The translations under genes were made by a program, and so were the position numbers. DNA of 64,000 nt from Saprospiraceae bacterium. Lineage in GTDB: Bacteria; Bacteroidota; Bacteroidia; Chitinophagales; Saprospiraceae. The notes beneath the pieces are model-generated. The model had not been told where the DNA came from. It ran no database searches and worked only from the letters and a program-made list of their open reading frames with translations. The DNA is taken from NCBI GenBank assembly GCA_029251525.1, contig JAQXDE010000032.1, positions 1 to 64,000 on the forward strand, given 5' to 3'. Positions within the stretch are counted from its first letter, which is position 1. Every line of letters begins with the position of its first letter. Of the stretch, positions 54,731 to 63,917 are shown piece by piece.

Positions 54731-55870
54731 TTATGGCTTTAATGTTTCCTTAAAGAATCTTAACCAATTTAATCCGAGTATTTTTTCAATATCCCCTGTA
54801 CTGAAGCCTCGTTTATCCAACAATCTTGCAATATGTCGATAACGATCTGGTGTATCCAATTCTGGAATCCAAGGAGGCCATTGAACTTTATAGGAAGGTT
54901 TGAATCTAGTCAGTCTAGGCACATACCAATTTTCACGAGTGGCACCAGTTGCTTCCAAACCTTGAATGGCAAAATCAGCTGCAACTCCAACATGATCAAT
55001 TCCCCCAACTTTAACAGCATGCGTAATATGGTCAACATAAGTTTCCAATGTAGTTTCCTTTCCCAAGTCTGGACCAATCATATATCCTAAACAAATAATT
55101 CCAAGGACACCACCTTTGTCTGCCATCGCTCGAATTTGTTGATCTGTTTTAGCACGAGGATGATTTTTGTGTAAAGCTTCGCACATGGAATGATTAATCG
55201 AAACACCAGTTTTACTAAATTTGATACCGTCGTCAGTCGTCTGATGGCCACAATGAGAAAGGTCAATTATTATCCCAAGTTCATTCATCCGCTCCACAAC
55301 CTCAATTCCAAAATCTGACAAACCTGCATTAGTACGCTCGGTACACCCATCACCCAACAAATTTCGTTGGTTGTAGGTCAATTGCATCCAACGAGTTCCT
55401 GCGTGATAAAAAACATCTAAATTATCAATCGAATTTTCAAGCATAGTTGTATTCTGAAAGCCCAACATAACTGCTACCTTATCCTCCTTCTTGGCTTGAA
55501 TAAAATCATCGGCACTGGTAGCACAAATAAATCGGTCTGGATTTTCCTTAATTCTCTTTTGCCACTCCGCTATGGATTTGAGTGCTCTAGTTAGACTACC
55601 AGAATCCAATGAAGCATTAAATCCTGTATAGCCGGATTTAGCAAGTGCCCGATCAGAAACTTCACTCCAATTGCGGGTAATGACAATTCCGTCAATAACG
55701 ATAGCTTCGTCATAAATTTTATCAATATTTTTTTTCATAAAACTTGATTGTAAGTTATTAGGTAACTGATTGGTAGAATTATTAACGTTGGCATAAGTGC
55801 TCAAAAAATGTTCAGAGAAAAGTCCACCTAGTGGTAATACCTTAAGGAAGTTTCTGCGGTCGATGTGCAT
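54731..55870 (-). CDS. M19 (renal dipeptidase-like) protein, Tat exported
   Basis: A 379-residue protein with an N-terminal twin-arginine motif HIDRRNFLKVLPLGG. The rest follows the membrane dipeptidase (M19) family: WMQLTYNQRNLLGDGCTE, IIDLSHCGHQTTDDG (His206), INHSMCEALHKNHPR (His227) and GGVLGIICLG. However, the first metal motif HxD expected after DG at 61 is IVI (62-64), and the Glu expected near 139 is Gln. Two of the usual metal ligand sets are gone, so classic binuclear zinc dipeptidase activity is doubtful; a one-metal or different activity is possible. First gene of the exported cluster. Confidence 0.82.
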   Translation of the reverse strand: MHIDRRNFLKVLPLGGLFSEHFLSTYANVNNSTNQLPNNLQSSFMKKNIDKIYDEAIVIDGIVITRNWSEVSDRALAKSGYTGFNASLDSGSLTRALKSIAEWQKRIKENPDRFICATSADDFIQAKKEDKVAVMLGFQNTTMLENSIDNLDVFYHAGTRWMQLTYNQRNLLGDGCTERTNAGLSDFGIEVVERMNELGIIIDLSHCGHQTTDDGIKFSKTGVSINHSMCEALHKNHPRAKTDQQIRAMADKGGVLGIICLGYMIGPDLGKETTLETYVDHITHAVKVGGIDHVGVAADFAIQGLEATGATRENWYVPRLTRFKPSYKVQWPPWIPELDTPDRYRHIARLLDKRGFSTGDIEKILGLNWLRFFKETLKP

Positions 55871-56141
55871 AGTTGGATATTTTCAGATAATAGAATATTT
55901 CTAAGTTTTTAAATGTAGTATTTTTTTTTTGTAAAAATAAAAACTAATCTATTGGTATTGATTAACGTGTAAGTATTAGAAATAATGATTTTCAATATAC
56001 TTTGATATGATATTCCCCCATTCAACCTGATAACTCCCTAGTTGAATTCATTCCATTTATTCTCAAATCTCAAAGCCATCAAATTGAGATTAAAGAACAT
56101 TTTAAGCTCAAGGAATTAAATCATAAATAATAAATAGACAT

Positions 56142-56312
56142 TTGAAAATCGAATCAAAACCATTAAATGCAAAACTAGTTTTGTTGACAATTAGAGGCAG
56201 TTTGAAGTTTTACGTGAGCAATAAAATTTCAATTAAATTTATTCTAGAATTTAATCTCTACAAATTGACAAAAAAAAGATTAGCTGAAGAAGTTCTTTTA
56301 GGAGAAGAATAA
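56142..56312 (+). CDS. Possible small protein, TTG start
   Basis: A plus-strand frame from TTG at 56142 to TAA at 56310-56312 gives 56 residues (LKIESKPLNAK... ending TKKRLAEEVLLGEE) with no internal stop in very AT-rich DNA. A terminator-like hairpin follows 12 nt later. No homologue recognised and no ATG start, so it may equally be a fragment of a former gene. Confidence 0.25.
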   Translation: MKIESKPLNAKLVLLTIRGSLKFYVSNKISIKFILEFNLYKLTKKRLAEEVLLGEE

Positions 56313-56323
56313 AATATTAGTAG

Positions 56324-56354
56324 AAAGCGATTTATTTCACGAGTCGCTTTTTTA
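56324..56354 (+). terminator. Possible terminator of a small transcript
   Basis: AAAGCGA at 56324-56330 pairs with TCGCTTT at 56344-56350, with a 13-nt loop and a run of T to 56353. It lies over 200 nt upstream of the next gene and belongs to no called gene other than the possible small frame before it. Confidence 0.5.
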
Positions 56355-56499
56355 CAGAAGTCAAATTTTGATAAGGATAATTTTAAAACAAACAACTTGG
56401 CATCTGGGATAATTTAATGGTAATTTAAAGTATTTAAAAATAAACATCCTTTATTTTGAAGCTAACAAAGAAAAAGTAGTAGTCTCCACTTATCAAAAC

Positions 56500-56534
56500 T
56501 TGTTTCCTTTCCCGCAGTCATTTACTTATATTTG
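56500..56534 (+). promoter_or_regulatory. Promoter for the membrane alpha/beta hydrolase gene
   Basis: TATATTTG at 56527-56534 matches TAnnTTTG, and TTG at 56500-56502 lies 24 nt upstream, slightly over the usual 17-23 spacing. A start near 56541 leaves about 22 nt of leader. Confidence 0.45.
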
Positions 56535-56562
56535 ATAATTAAAAACGAACAAACCTACTAAA

Positions 56563-58785
56563 ATGAAAAGACTCCTTTCCCCTGATAGTACTACTTCCCC
56601 TTTTTTGATTTTATCCATTTTAGTTTTTGGAATATTTGGATTTTATTTTGAAACAAGATTACCGAAAGGAGTCATGTTATTTTTAGGAACTATATCAGGT
56701 GCGCTTGCTTTTCTTGTATTACACGTCATCTTTCAACTAGTAGGAGAAAAGATAAACAAAATTCCACTTGTTTTAAATGCAGCTATATTAAGTGTCTTTT
56801 CTACTTTTTACTTAGCAAGAATACTAGGATTTAGATTACCTGATCAAATATATTATCCTGGAGTAATTGGATTAGTCTTGTTAACTATGATACTTTCTTT
56901 CTCCATAAAAAAAATAAAAAAAAGATCAAGAGGTGCAGCATGGTTAGGAATTCTGATACCAGTCCTATTAATATTGTTTGGGGTTTTATGGTTAAAAAAT
57001 GAAGGAAATGATCCCTACACTAAAAATTTGCCTGCCCCTTTTGAAACAGCAACAAATAATTCACTCGCCGCTCAAGGTATAAAGAATCCTGCCCAGCTTG
57101 GAGAATATATAATAGAGAAGTTCACTTATGGCAATGGAACTGATAAAAATCGAAAGGAGTATGCCGAAGAGATAAATTATAAAACGCCTACCATCGATGC
57201 TACCCACCTGCTTCCTGAATGGAAGGACAAAAAAAAGAAATGGCGAGAATCCTATTGGGGATTTGGAGTAAAAAATTTTCCATTAAACGGTAGAGTATTT
57301 TTTCCCAAAGGAGAAGGTCCTTTTCCAATAACCTTAATCGTACACGGAAATCATAGTATGATTGATTATTCTGATGATGGATATGGATACTTAGGTGAGT
57401 TGCTAGCAAGTCAAGGAGTCATTGCTGTTTCTATTGATGAGAATTTTATTAATGGCCATTGGTCTGGAGATTTTCAAGGAAAAGAAATGCCTACACGTGC
57501 ATGGATTTTATTGAAACATTTGGAACAATGGCGTAATTGGAATGAAAATCCCAATCATGATTTTTTCCAAAAAATAGATATGAATCACATCATGCTCGTC
57601 GGTCATTCACGGGGAGGTGAAGCAGTTTCCATTGCTGCTGCATTCAATAGCTTGTCTCATTTTCCAGATAATGGTAAAGAACAATTTGACTTTAATTTTG
57701 GAATTAAGGGTGTAGTTTCTATTGCCCCGACTGACTACCGGTACCATCGAAAAATTAAAATGAAAAATATAAATTACCTATCCCTACAAGGAGCATATGA
57801 TTCTGATGAAGTGAGCTTTTGGGGTATGCGTCCTTATCGAAGACTAAAATTTACGAATGAAGAAGAGCGATTTAAAGCTGGCGTATATATTCATCGTGCA
57901 AATCATGGACAATTTAATTCTAGTTGGGGTCGAACAGATTTTGGGCCACCTTCAAGTTGGTTATTAAATACGCAACCTTTAATCCCAGGTGAAGACCAAC
58001 GGGAAGCTGCAAAGGTTTTCATTTCCGCTTTTGCATTAAGTGTTTTGAAAAACGATCAACAATACCTACCTATATTTAACAATGTAAATACAGCTAAAGA
58101 TTGGTTACCAAAAAATTATTATCTCACCCATTTCCAAGATAATAATGACTTATCATTACAAAATTTCGAAGAGGATATCGAATTAAAAAATGGAAAAGAT
58201 GGGATCACTATAACCTCCCAAAATTTAAAAATATATCGGGAAGAAAACCTTGCCACCCGAGATGGCGGTAGCCAAGAAAATAATGCGGTTATACTTGGAT
58301 GGGATTATGGTAATCAAATAAATCCTGATTCCATTGCTAGTTATACTTTAATATTCCCAGACACTTCTTTGTTAAATATGGATACGACTCATCAATTATT
58401 AATTTCCTTAGCTACTGGAGATTTTAAAGAGCTTTCAAAAAACAAAAAAGAAAAGGAAAAAAGAAAAGAACCTCGACTCGATTTTCATTTACAATTGATC
58501 GATAGTAGCGGTCATCAGATTGAAATACAAATAAGTAAAGTAAAGCGGATTGCCCCTCGCCTGCAGGTAAAATTTACAAAAGTAAAATCTTTAGACGCTG
58601 ATTGGGTGGGAAAAGATTGGGAAGTACATTTGGAATCATTTGCTTTACCGTTGTTGGATTTTTCTACTTTAGATGGCAATTTTAATTTTGAAAAAACAAA
58701 GGTAATTCAACTGGTTTTTGATATTTGTAAATACGGTGTTTTAGTCGTTGATGATATTGGAATATCAAAGGAGCGTTTAAATTGA
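56563..58785 (+). CDS. Membrane-anchored alpha/beta hydrolase
   Basis: A 740-residue protein. The first 145 residues hold about five hydrophobic segments. From about 245 a periplasmic alpha/beta hydrolase domain follows: ITLIVHGNHSMIDYSDDGYG (oxyanion-side HGN), nucleophile elbow LVGHSRGGEA with Ser349, and HRANHGQFNSSWG near 445 as a candidate catalytic His. The last 200 residues are beta-rich, possibly a carbohydrate-binding-like domain, with a Lys-rich stretch (KNKKEKEKRKEP) in the middle. The substrate is unknown; the family resembles dienelactone hydrolase/chlorophyllase-type enzymes. Confidence 0.78.
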   Translation: MKRLLSPDSTTSPFLILSILVFGIFGFYFETRLPKGVMLFLGTISGALAFLVLHVIFQLVGEKINKIPLVLNAAILSVFSTFYLARILGFRLPDQIYYPGVIGLVLLTMILSFSIKKIKKRSRGAAWLGILIPVLLILFGVLWLKNEGNDPYTKNLPAPFETATNNSLAAQGIKNPAQLGEYIIEKFTYGNGTDKNRKEYAEEINYKTPTIDATHLLPEWKDKKKKWRESYWGFGVKNFPLNGRVFFPKGEGPFPITLIVHGNHSMIDYSDDGYGYLGELLASQGVIAVSIDENFINGHWSGDFQGKEMPTRAWILLKHLEQWRNWNENPNHDFFQKIDMNHIMLVGHSRGGEAVSIAAAFNSLSHFPDNGKEQFDFNFGIKGVVSIAPTDYRYHRKIKMKNINYLSLQGAYDSDEVSFWGMRPYRRLKFTNEEERFKAGVYIHRANHGQFNSSWGRTDFGPPSSWLLNTQPLIPGEDQREAAKVFISAFALSVLKNDQQYLPIFNNVNTAKDWLPKNYYLTHFQDNNDLSLQNFEEDIELKNGKDGITITSQNLKIYREENLATRDGGSQENNAVILGWDYGNQINPDSIASYTLIFPDTSLLNMDTTHQLLISLATGDFKELSKNKKEKEKRKEPRLDFHLQLIDSSGHQIEIQISKVKRIAPRLQVKFTKVKSLDADWVGKDWEVHLESFALPLLDFSTLDGNFNFEKTKVIQLVFDICKYGVLVVDDIGISKERLN

Positions 58786-58924
58786 TTACAAATTAAAAAG
58801 GAATTATAGAAATACAAATCAAATACTTTGCTAACACTGAATTTTATTATTTAATCGATAAGCGATAAACACCCCATAAAATAGAATTTTTTTCTAAATC
58901 AATTACAACCATATAGGTATAAAC

Positions 58925-58969
58925 AAAAGCACAACCATCCAAAAATGATTGTGCTTTTATTTTTTTTTA
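58925..58969 (+). terminator. Terminator of the alpha/beta hydrolase gene
   Basis: AAAAGCACAA at 58925-58934 pairs with TTGTGCTTTT at 58949-58958, extended by an inner CAT/ATG pairing, and is followed by ATTTTTTTTT. It lies between convergent genes about 140 nt after the hydrolase stop. Confidence 0.85.
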
Positions 58970-58986
58970 GGAATTTTAACCAGTCT

Positions 58987-61900
58987 TTATCTCCTATTCG
59001 GAATCGCCTGTCCATGAATATATGGAGCCCCTGCCTCAGTCAAACTTTTCTCCAAACTAGGAATCACATCCAAACTAATTTTCTCAACTTGGCCAGCGAT
59101 CGTTGCCAATTCCTTTTTCGCAATATCTAAACTCTCTCGATGCAATTGAGTAGGCCCATAAGTGGTTGACAAACCTCTACGAGCTACTCTTAATCTTGAA
59201 CCGATCGTAGGAGCATTCCGCTCTCCTATCTCACTTTTAGTCTGGTTGCCAGAGAGCTTTTCGTCAAGGTTATAAAGTTGTTGTTTCAGATCATACAACT
59301 GCTTATTCATTGCTCCAGGCTCGATTTTCGCTAGTCCCAAAGCAACGATCATCGCATCCACTTTTTCCATGTTTTTATTCAAGATATTACTAGTCGCAGA
59401 AAGTATTGTCCGTGTCTCTGAAGCTTCTTTACTAAAAGCAACATAGGCTTTTGGCGAAATCCCTTCCAATGTTCCATTACGCAATGGAACTACCTCAAAC
59501 TCAACTGGTCCTGCCAAATTAGAAACAGTTCCTTCTATTTCTTTAGCAAGCGAAACAGAATAAGTTCCTGGAGGCACCATTGCTCCTCCTCTAGAAAATC
59601 TACCTCCTCCAATCGAGCGTCCAGGACGAATCGGATTAGTAGAAGCAAATCTTAAATCCCATGCAATTCGATTCATCCCTTTTCTAACAGGAGCTTTTAT
59701 TTTTCTGACTACATTTCCAGAGGCATCTTTAACGGTAAGCCACATTATTGGTTTACTTTGGCGCCGTTCTGCCTCTAATGCATCCCATCCTTCAAACGGA
59801 ATCTCTTTTCCCTCCTTATTCAGTTCCTTTTCTCGCTTTTTTCGCTCTGCTTTTTTCGTTTTATAATCCTTTGACAAATGGTAAGTGAACACTGCACCAA
59901 AATCTGGATTGTCCGCAGCATAGCCATCTGCACCTGCAACGGCAGCAATATTCCTTGGAATATACCTCCATGCTTTACGAGTAGAAAAAAGTGTTGCTTC
60001 TGCTTTTAAGTTTTCATCCGTCACTTCTCGCATCGCACTATAATCATCCAAGACATAAAAACTCCGACCAAACGAAGCACCGATTAAATCGTTTTCTCTT
60101 TTTTGAATTACCAAATCACGAAAAGAAATCGTCGGAGCACCGTTTAGTTTCTCCCATTGTTGGCCTCCGTTAATTGTAACGTATATACCATGTTCAGTTG
60201 CTGCAAATAATAAGTCTTTTTTGATGTGATCTTGAACAATTCTCCAAGTCAAAATTCTATCTGGAATACCTCCAGCTTTTGGATCACCCTTGATTGATTG
60301 CCAAGTCTTCCCTTTATCATTACTTTTATAAAGGTAAGGTTGGAAATCACCACTCTTGTGATTATCGAGTACAATATAAACGGTGTTTACATCATGAAGG
60401 TCAGCTTTGATGTCATTGACAAATGCTCTTTCAGGAACGCCAGGCAATTGCTCTACCATAATTTTTCGCCAGCTTGTTCCACCATCTTCAGTCACTTGAA
60501 TAATACCATCATCAGTTCCTGCATAGATCAATCCTTCTTGTAATGATGATTGTGAAAGTGATGTAATAGAATTAAAAACAGACATTGCTGCAACATCCCA
60601 AGGGTTGTCCCAACTTTGTTGTTTGCCCATAATCGGTAAAGTAATCCGTTCTTCATTTCTAGTCAAGTCTCCAGAAATAGCTGTCCAACTATCCCCTCGA
60701 TTATCAGAACGCCAGACTCTTTGAGAGGCAAAGTATAAGGTCGCGGGATTATGTGGACTCACTACAATTGGTGCATCCCAATTAAATCTTTCATGACCTT
60801 CACCTTCACCAGCTTGTGGTTGAATAAAAACCTGTTCACCAGTTTTTAGATCCACTCGATGCATTCCACCTTGTTGGGTTTCTGCATAAATAATATTTGG
60901 ATTGCCTGGTTCGGTGGCAGACTGATGACCATCAGCTCCCAATGTTTTGTACCAATCCTGGTTTCGAATACCATGTCGATTATCTGTTCGAGAAGGACCA
61001 CCATGCGAACCATTATCTTGTGTGCCTCCAAAAATATGATAGAACGGTTCTCGATCATCCACCGCTACTTTATAATATTGAGTCAACGGAAGGTTAGGAA
61101 TAAATCTCCAATTTTTTGCTAAGTCAAAACTTTCATAAATACCTGCATCAGTTCCTACTAATAAATAATTTGGATCATCTCTCCGGAAAATAATAGCGTG
61201 ATTATCTGAGTGTTTTTTCTCTTCGGTTAAAGTTCTAAAATTTCCTCCACCATTTTCAGAAACCAAAATTCTAACATTCATCAAATATATCCGATCGAAC
61301 GCATGAGGACTCGCATACAACTCTTGATAATAATGGGGACCAGTTGCACCCGAAACCGCATTAGACATTTTCCTCCAAGAAGCTCCTTGGTTTGCAGAAC
61401 GATAAACGCCTCCTGTTTTTCTATCCAACTCAATAGCAGCGTATATCACATCAGGTTGTTGAGGAGAAATAGCAATACCAATTTTACCTAAGTTAGATTT
61501 AGGTAGACCTGTTTTTAATTTAGTCCAAGTCTCTCCACCATCTCTTGAACGATGCAAACCACTTCCTGGACCACCTCCCATAAATGCGGCAATCGTTCGA
61601 TGTCTATCCCAAGTCGCTGCGTAAATCACATCAGCATTTCTTGGATCAATTGCAATATCTGTTACTCCAGTCCACTCACTATTACCTAAAACTTTTTTCC
61701 AGTTCATCCCTCCGTCCATAGATTTATATAAACCACGTTCATCCCCACTTTTCCAGAGCGGTCCTTGTGCAGCTACCCAAATAATATTAGAATTTTCTGG
61801 ATGAACAATTATCTCTGAAATATGCTCTGACTCTTTAAGTCCCATATTTTTCCAACTTTCCCCTCCATCTGTACTCTTATAAACACCGTCACCGTAGGCA

Positions 61901-62277
61901 ACGTGTCGCCCACCTACATTCTCTCCTGTCCCCAGCCAAATGGTTGCAGGATTTGAGGGATCGAGAGTGATACATCCTGTTGAGTAGGACGTATAATTAT
62001 CAAAAATTGGTTTCCAAGTATGTCCTGAATTTTTTTTTTTCCAAACACCTCCAGAACCTGTTGCTACATACCATTCATTATCATTGTCAGGATGAACGGC
62101 AATATCTGCTATACGTCCTGAGGCAAAAGCTGGACCTACACTTCGTAATTTAAATCCAGAAAATATGGATTCAATTTTTTCTTCTTTTACTGGCTTATTC
62201 TTTTTTCTTTTTTGAGCAAAAAGTAGTATGCTACTCGTGATTGTAAGAAATAGAATAGTTAGAATTATTTTTTTCAT
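58987..62277 (-). CDS. Secreted sortilin/BNR-repeat (Asp-box) protein
   Basis: A 1096-residue protein with a signal peptide (hydrophobic residues 4-20, ending LFAQ). Residues 40-720 contain repeated Asp-box blades such as KSTDGGESW, KSMDGGMNW, RSRDGGETW, RSANQGASW, RSDNRGDSW, TEDGGTSW and KSNDKGKTW, a sortilin/VPS10-like beta-propeller. The C-terminal 380 residues are beta-rich then helical and may be a separate partner domain. No type IX secretion signal is seen at the end (HGQAIPNRR). Annotated family members are called glycosyl hydrolases, but no catalytic residues are evident. Function unknown. Confidence 0.82.
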   Translation of the reverse strand: MKKIILTILFLTITSSILLFAQKRKKNKPVKEEKIESIFSGFKLRSVGPAFASGRIADIAVHPDNDNEWYVATGSGGVWKKKNSGHTWKPIFDNYTSYSTGCITLDPSNPATIWLGTGENVGGRHVAYGDGVYKSTDGGESWKNMGLKESEHISEIIVHPENSNIIWVAAQGPLWKSGDERGLYKSMDGGMNWKKVLGNSEWTGVTDIAIDPRNADVIYAATWDRHRTIAAFMGGGPGSGLHRSRDGGETWTKLKTGLPKSNLGKIGIAISPQQPDVIYAAIELDRKTGGVYRSANQGASWRKMSNAVSGATGPHYYQELYASPHAFDRIYLMNVRILVSENGGGNFRTLTEEKKHSDNHAIIFRRDDPNYLLVGTDAGIYESFDLAKNWRFIPNLPLTQYYKVAVDDREPFYHIFGGTQDNGSHGGPSRTDNRHGIRNQDWYKTLGADGHQSATEPGNPNIIYAETQQGGMHRVDLKTGEQVFIQPQAGEGEGHERFNWDAPIVVSPHNPATLYFASQRVWRSDNRGDSWTAISGDLTRNEERITLPIMGKQQSWDNPWDVAAMSVFNSITSLSQSSLQEGLIYAGTDDGIIQVTEDGGTSWRKIMVEQLPGVPERAFVNDIKADLHDVNTVYIVLDNHKSGDFQPYLYKSNDKGKTWQSIKGDPKAGGIPDRILTWRIVQDHIKKDLLFAATEHGIYVTINGGQQWEKLNGAPTISFRDLVIQKRENDLIGASFGRSFYVLDDYSAMREVTDENLKAEATLFSTRKAWRYIPRNIAAVAGADGYAADNPDFGAVFTYHLSKDYKTKKAERKKREKELNKEGKEIPFEGWDALEAERRQSKPIMWLTVKDASGNVVRKIKAPVRKGMNRIAWDLRFASTNPIRPGRSIGGGRFSRGGAMVPPGTYSVSLAKEIEGTVSNLAGPVEFEVVPLRNGTLEGISPKAYVAFSKEASETRTILSATSNILNKNMEKVDAMIVALGLAKIEPGAMNKQLYDLKQQLYNLDEKLSGNQTKSEIGERNAPTIGSRLRVARRGLSTTYGPTQLHRESLDIAKKELATIAGQVEKISLDVIPSLEKSLTEAGAPYIHGQAIPNRR

Positions 62278-62851
62278 TGCATTAGGATTTGGTTTTGAAA
62301 ATTTTCCATTGCGAAAATAATAATTTTTAGTAAATGTTTAGAATAGTTTAAAAATGGAGTAAATGACGAGATAATATTTCTTGGCCTTTAAACTACTATC
62401 ATCACCAAATTCTATAGTTTAAAATGGGTTCCTATAGAACATTGAAAACAATTATGTTATAATTTGGTAATTTCAGCTGAAGAAAGAAGTTTTATTTTTT
62501 ACCAATCCATTAAAACATTCACTGATCTAGGTGTAGGATATTTCCGGACAAGCAACGGAATTGCCTCTTTGAGTTTATAAATTAATTAGTCTTCGCCAGA
62601 TTTCGATTTAGCATATATGGTGGATGTTACTAAAAAATAAAAAGTGTGCTTTTATTTATTATAATTCCTCGTAACCCAAGTTGCTCTTCATGCTTTTATT
62701 TTTTTCCTTTCTATCGGATGGTTAGAATAACCATATTTATAGTAACATAATCAGTATAATCAAGTTGAATATTAAACGCCTAGGGAATAAAGCTTAAGTA
62801 CCCCTTGCTGAGTACCTAAAACGTAGTTCTTTTCCTATTCTTAGCACATAT
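62278..62851. other. Intergenic region with possible gene relics
   Basis: AT-rich spacer. Two plus-strand snippets read as protein-like: 62446-62580 (45 codons, contains SAEERSFIFYQSIKTFTDLG, ends SLSL) and a short later one ending AYMVDVTKK at about 62639. They may be remains of a lost gene; no intact frame is present. Confidence 0.35.
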
Positions 62852-63859
62852 TTACTCTTCTTTTCGAAAATACAATGGAATCAATTCTTTTAATTTCTTT
62901 AAAGTCCCCTCTACCGTTAAATCACTCATTCCACCAGCAGCATTTGCGTGTCCACCTCCGTCAAAATGCTCTGCTGCTAATATATTTACTGGGTTTTCTA
63001 CCCCTTTAGAACGGAAAGAAATCTTCATAATTCCATCTCGCTCTGTAAACACAATGGCTGCCTTTATTCCTTTTATAGTTAATAGCGTATTTGCCAAACT
63101 ATCAGTGTCCCCTTTTTTAAAACTATACTTTGCCAACTCTTCTTTTGATAAAGAAATAATAGCAACATTGTAATCGTATAAAATTTCTAATTTCTCACTC
63201 ATTGCAAAACCTTGCAACCGCAAACGACTTTCGGTATTAGTATTATTTAATTTTTCATGAATCAAATGGTGTTCCACTCCTACTGCTAAAAGTTTGGCTA
63301 AGACTTCATGCGTATGTGGTTTAACTGAGTTAAATTTAAAGCTACCCGTATCTGTTAAGATCCCTAAATAAAGTGGAGTACCAATTTTTTTATTCAACAA
63401 CTTTATGTGTCCAGACTGTTCTATTAAATCTACAATTAGTTGTGCGGTAGATGAAGCATTAATTTCAGAAATAGTTATTGAAGAAAAGTCTTCAGGATTC
63501 AAATGATGGTCTATCATTATTTTTTTACCGGTAGCCTCCTCTAATAAGGCTTGCATTTCTGATCCAACTCGGTAAGTGGCGTTGTAGTCTAAACAGAAAA
63601 TTAAATCTGCTTTTTTCATTTGTGTGGTCACTTCCTCAGGATTTTCATCCATCAAAAAAATACCCGAAGTGTCTAACCAGTATAAAAAATCAGGTGCTTT
63701 ATCAGGATGACAAATAACGGCTTTCTTTCCTAATTTTTCAATAAAATGTAAAAGACCTAAAGATGAACCAACAGAGTCTCCATCGGCAGATTTATGAGCG
63801 GTAATAACTATGTGGGAAGCAGTTTGGATTTCAATCTCAATTTGTTTGTAAATATTCAT
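62852..63859 (-). CDS. nrnA: DHH-family phosphoesterase, NrnA-like
   Basis: A 335-residue bifunctional oligoribonuclease/pAp phosphatase. DHH-domain motifs: ITAHKSADGDSVGSSLGL (metal-binding D.D), LIFCLDYNAT, IMIDHHLNPEDF (the DHH triad), and a later LTDTGSFKF. The DHHA1 domain ends with HFDGGGHANAAGG, the substrate-binding loop. It degrades short RNA oligonucleotides and 3'-phosphoadenosine 5'-phosphate. A minus-strand TAACTTTG at 63917-63910 could be its -7 box. Confidence 0.92.
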   Translation of the reverse strand: MNIYKQIEIEIQTASHIVITAHKSADGDSVGSSLGLLHFIEKLGKKAVICHPDKAPDFLYWLDTSGIFLMDENPEEVTTQMKKADLIFCLDYNATYRVGSEMQALLEEATGKKIMIDHHLNPEDFSSITISEINASSTAQLIVDLIEQSGHIKLLNKKIGTPLYLGILTDTGSFKFNSVKPHTHEVLAKLLAVGVEHHLIHEKLNNTNTESRLRLQGFAMSEKLEILYDYNVAIISLSKEELAKYSFKKGDTDSLANTLLTIKGIKAAIVFTERDGIMKISFRSKGVENPVNILAAEHFDGGGHANAAGGMSDLTVEGTLKKLKELIPLYFRKEE

Positions 63860-63909
63860 TAACTGTATTTTTTGCCATTGCTAATTCAGTGGCATTTTTT
63901 TTTTAACGA

Positions 63910-63917
63910 CAAAGTTA
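63910..63917 (-). promoter_or_regulatory. Possible -7 box for nrnA
   Basis: TAACTTTG on the minus strand matches TAnnTTTG 51 nt before the start codon. No TTG lies at the expected -33 distance, so confidence is low. Confidence 0.3.

Larger units (their letters stand above)
55871..56562. other. Intergenic region with possible small transcript
   Basis: The 690-nt interval holds a possible 56-codon frame (56142-56312) followed by a terminator-like hairpin (56324-56354), and a promoter-like sequence (56500-56534) for the next gene. The first 270 nt, upstream of the M19 gene, show no match to TAnnTTTG on the minus strand. Confidence 0.4.
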
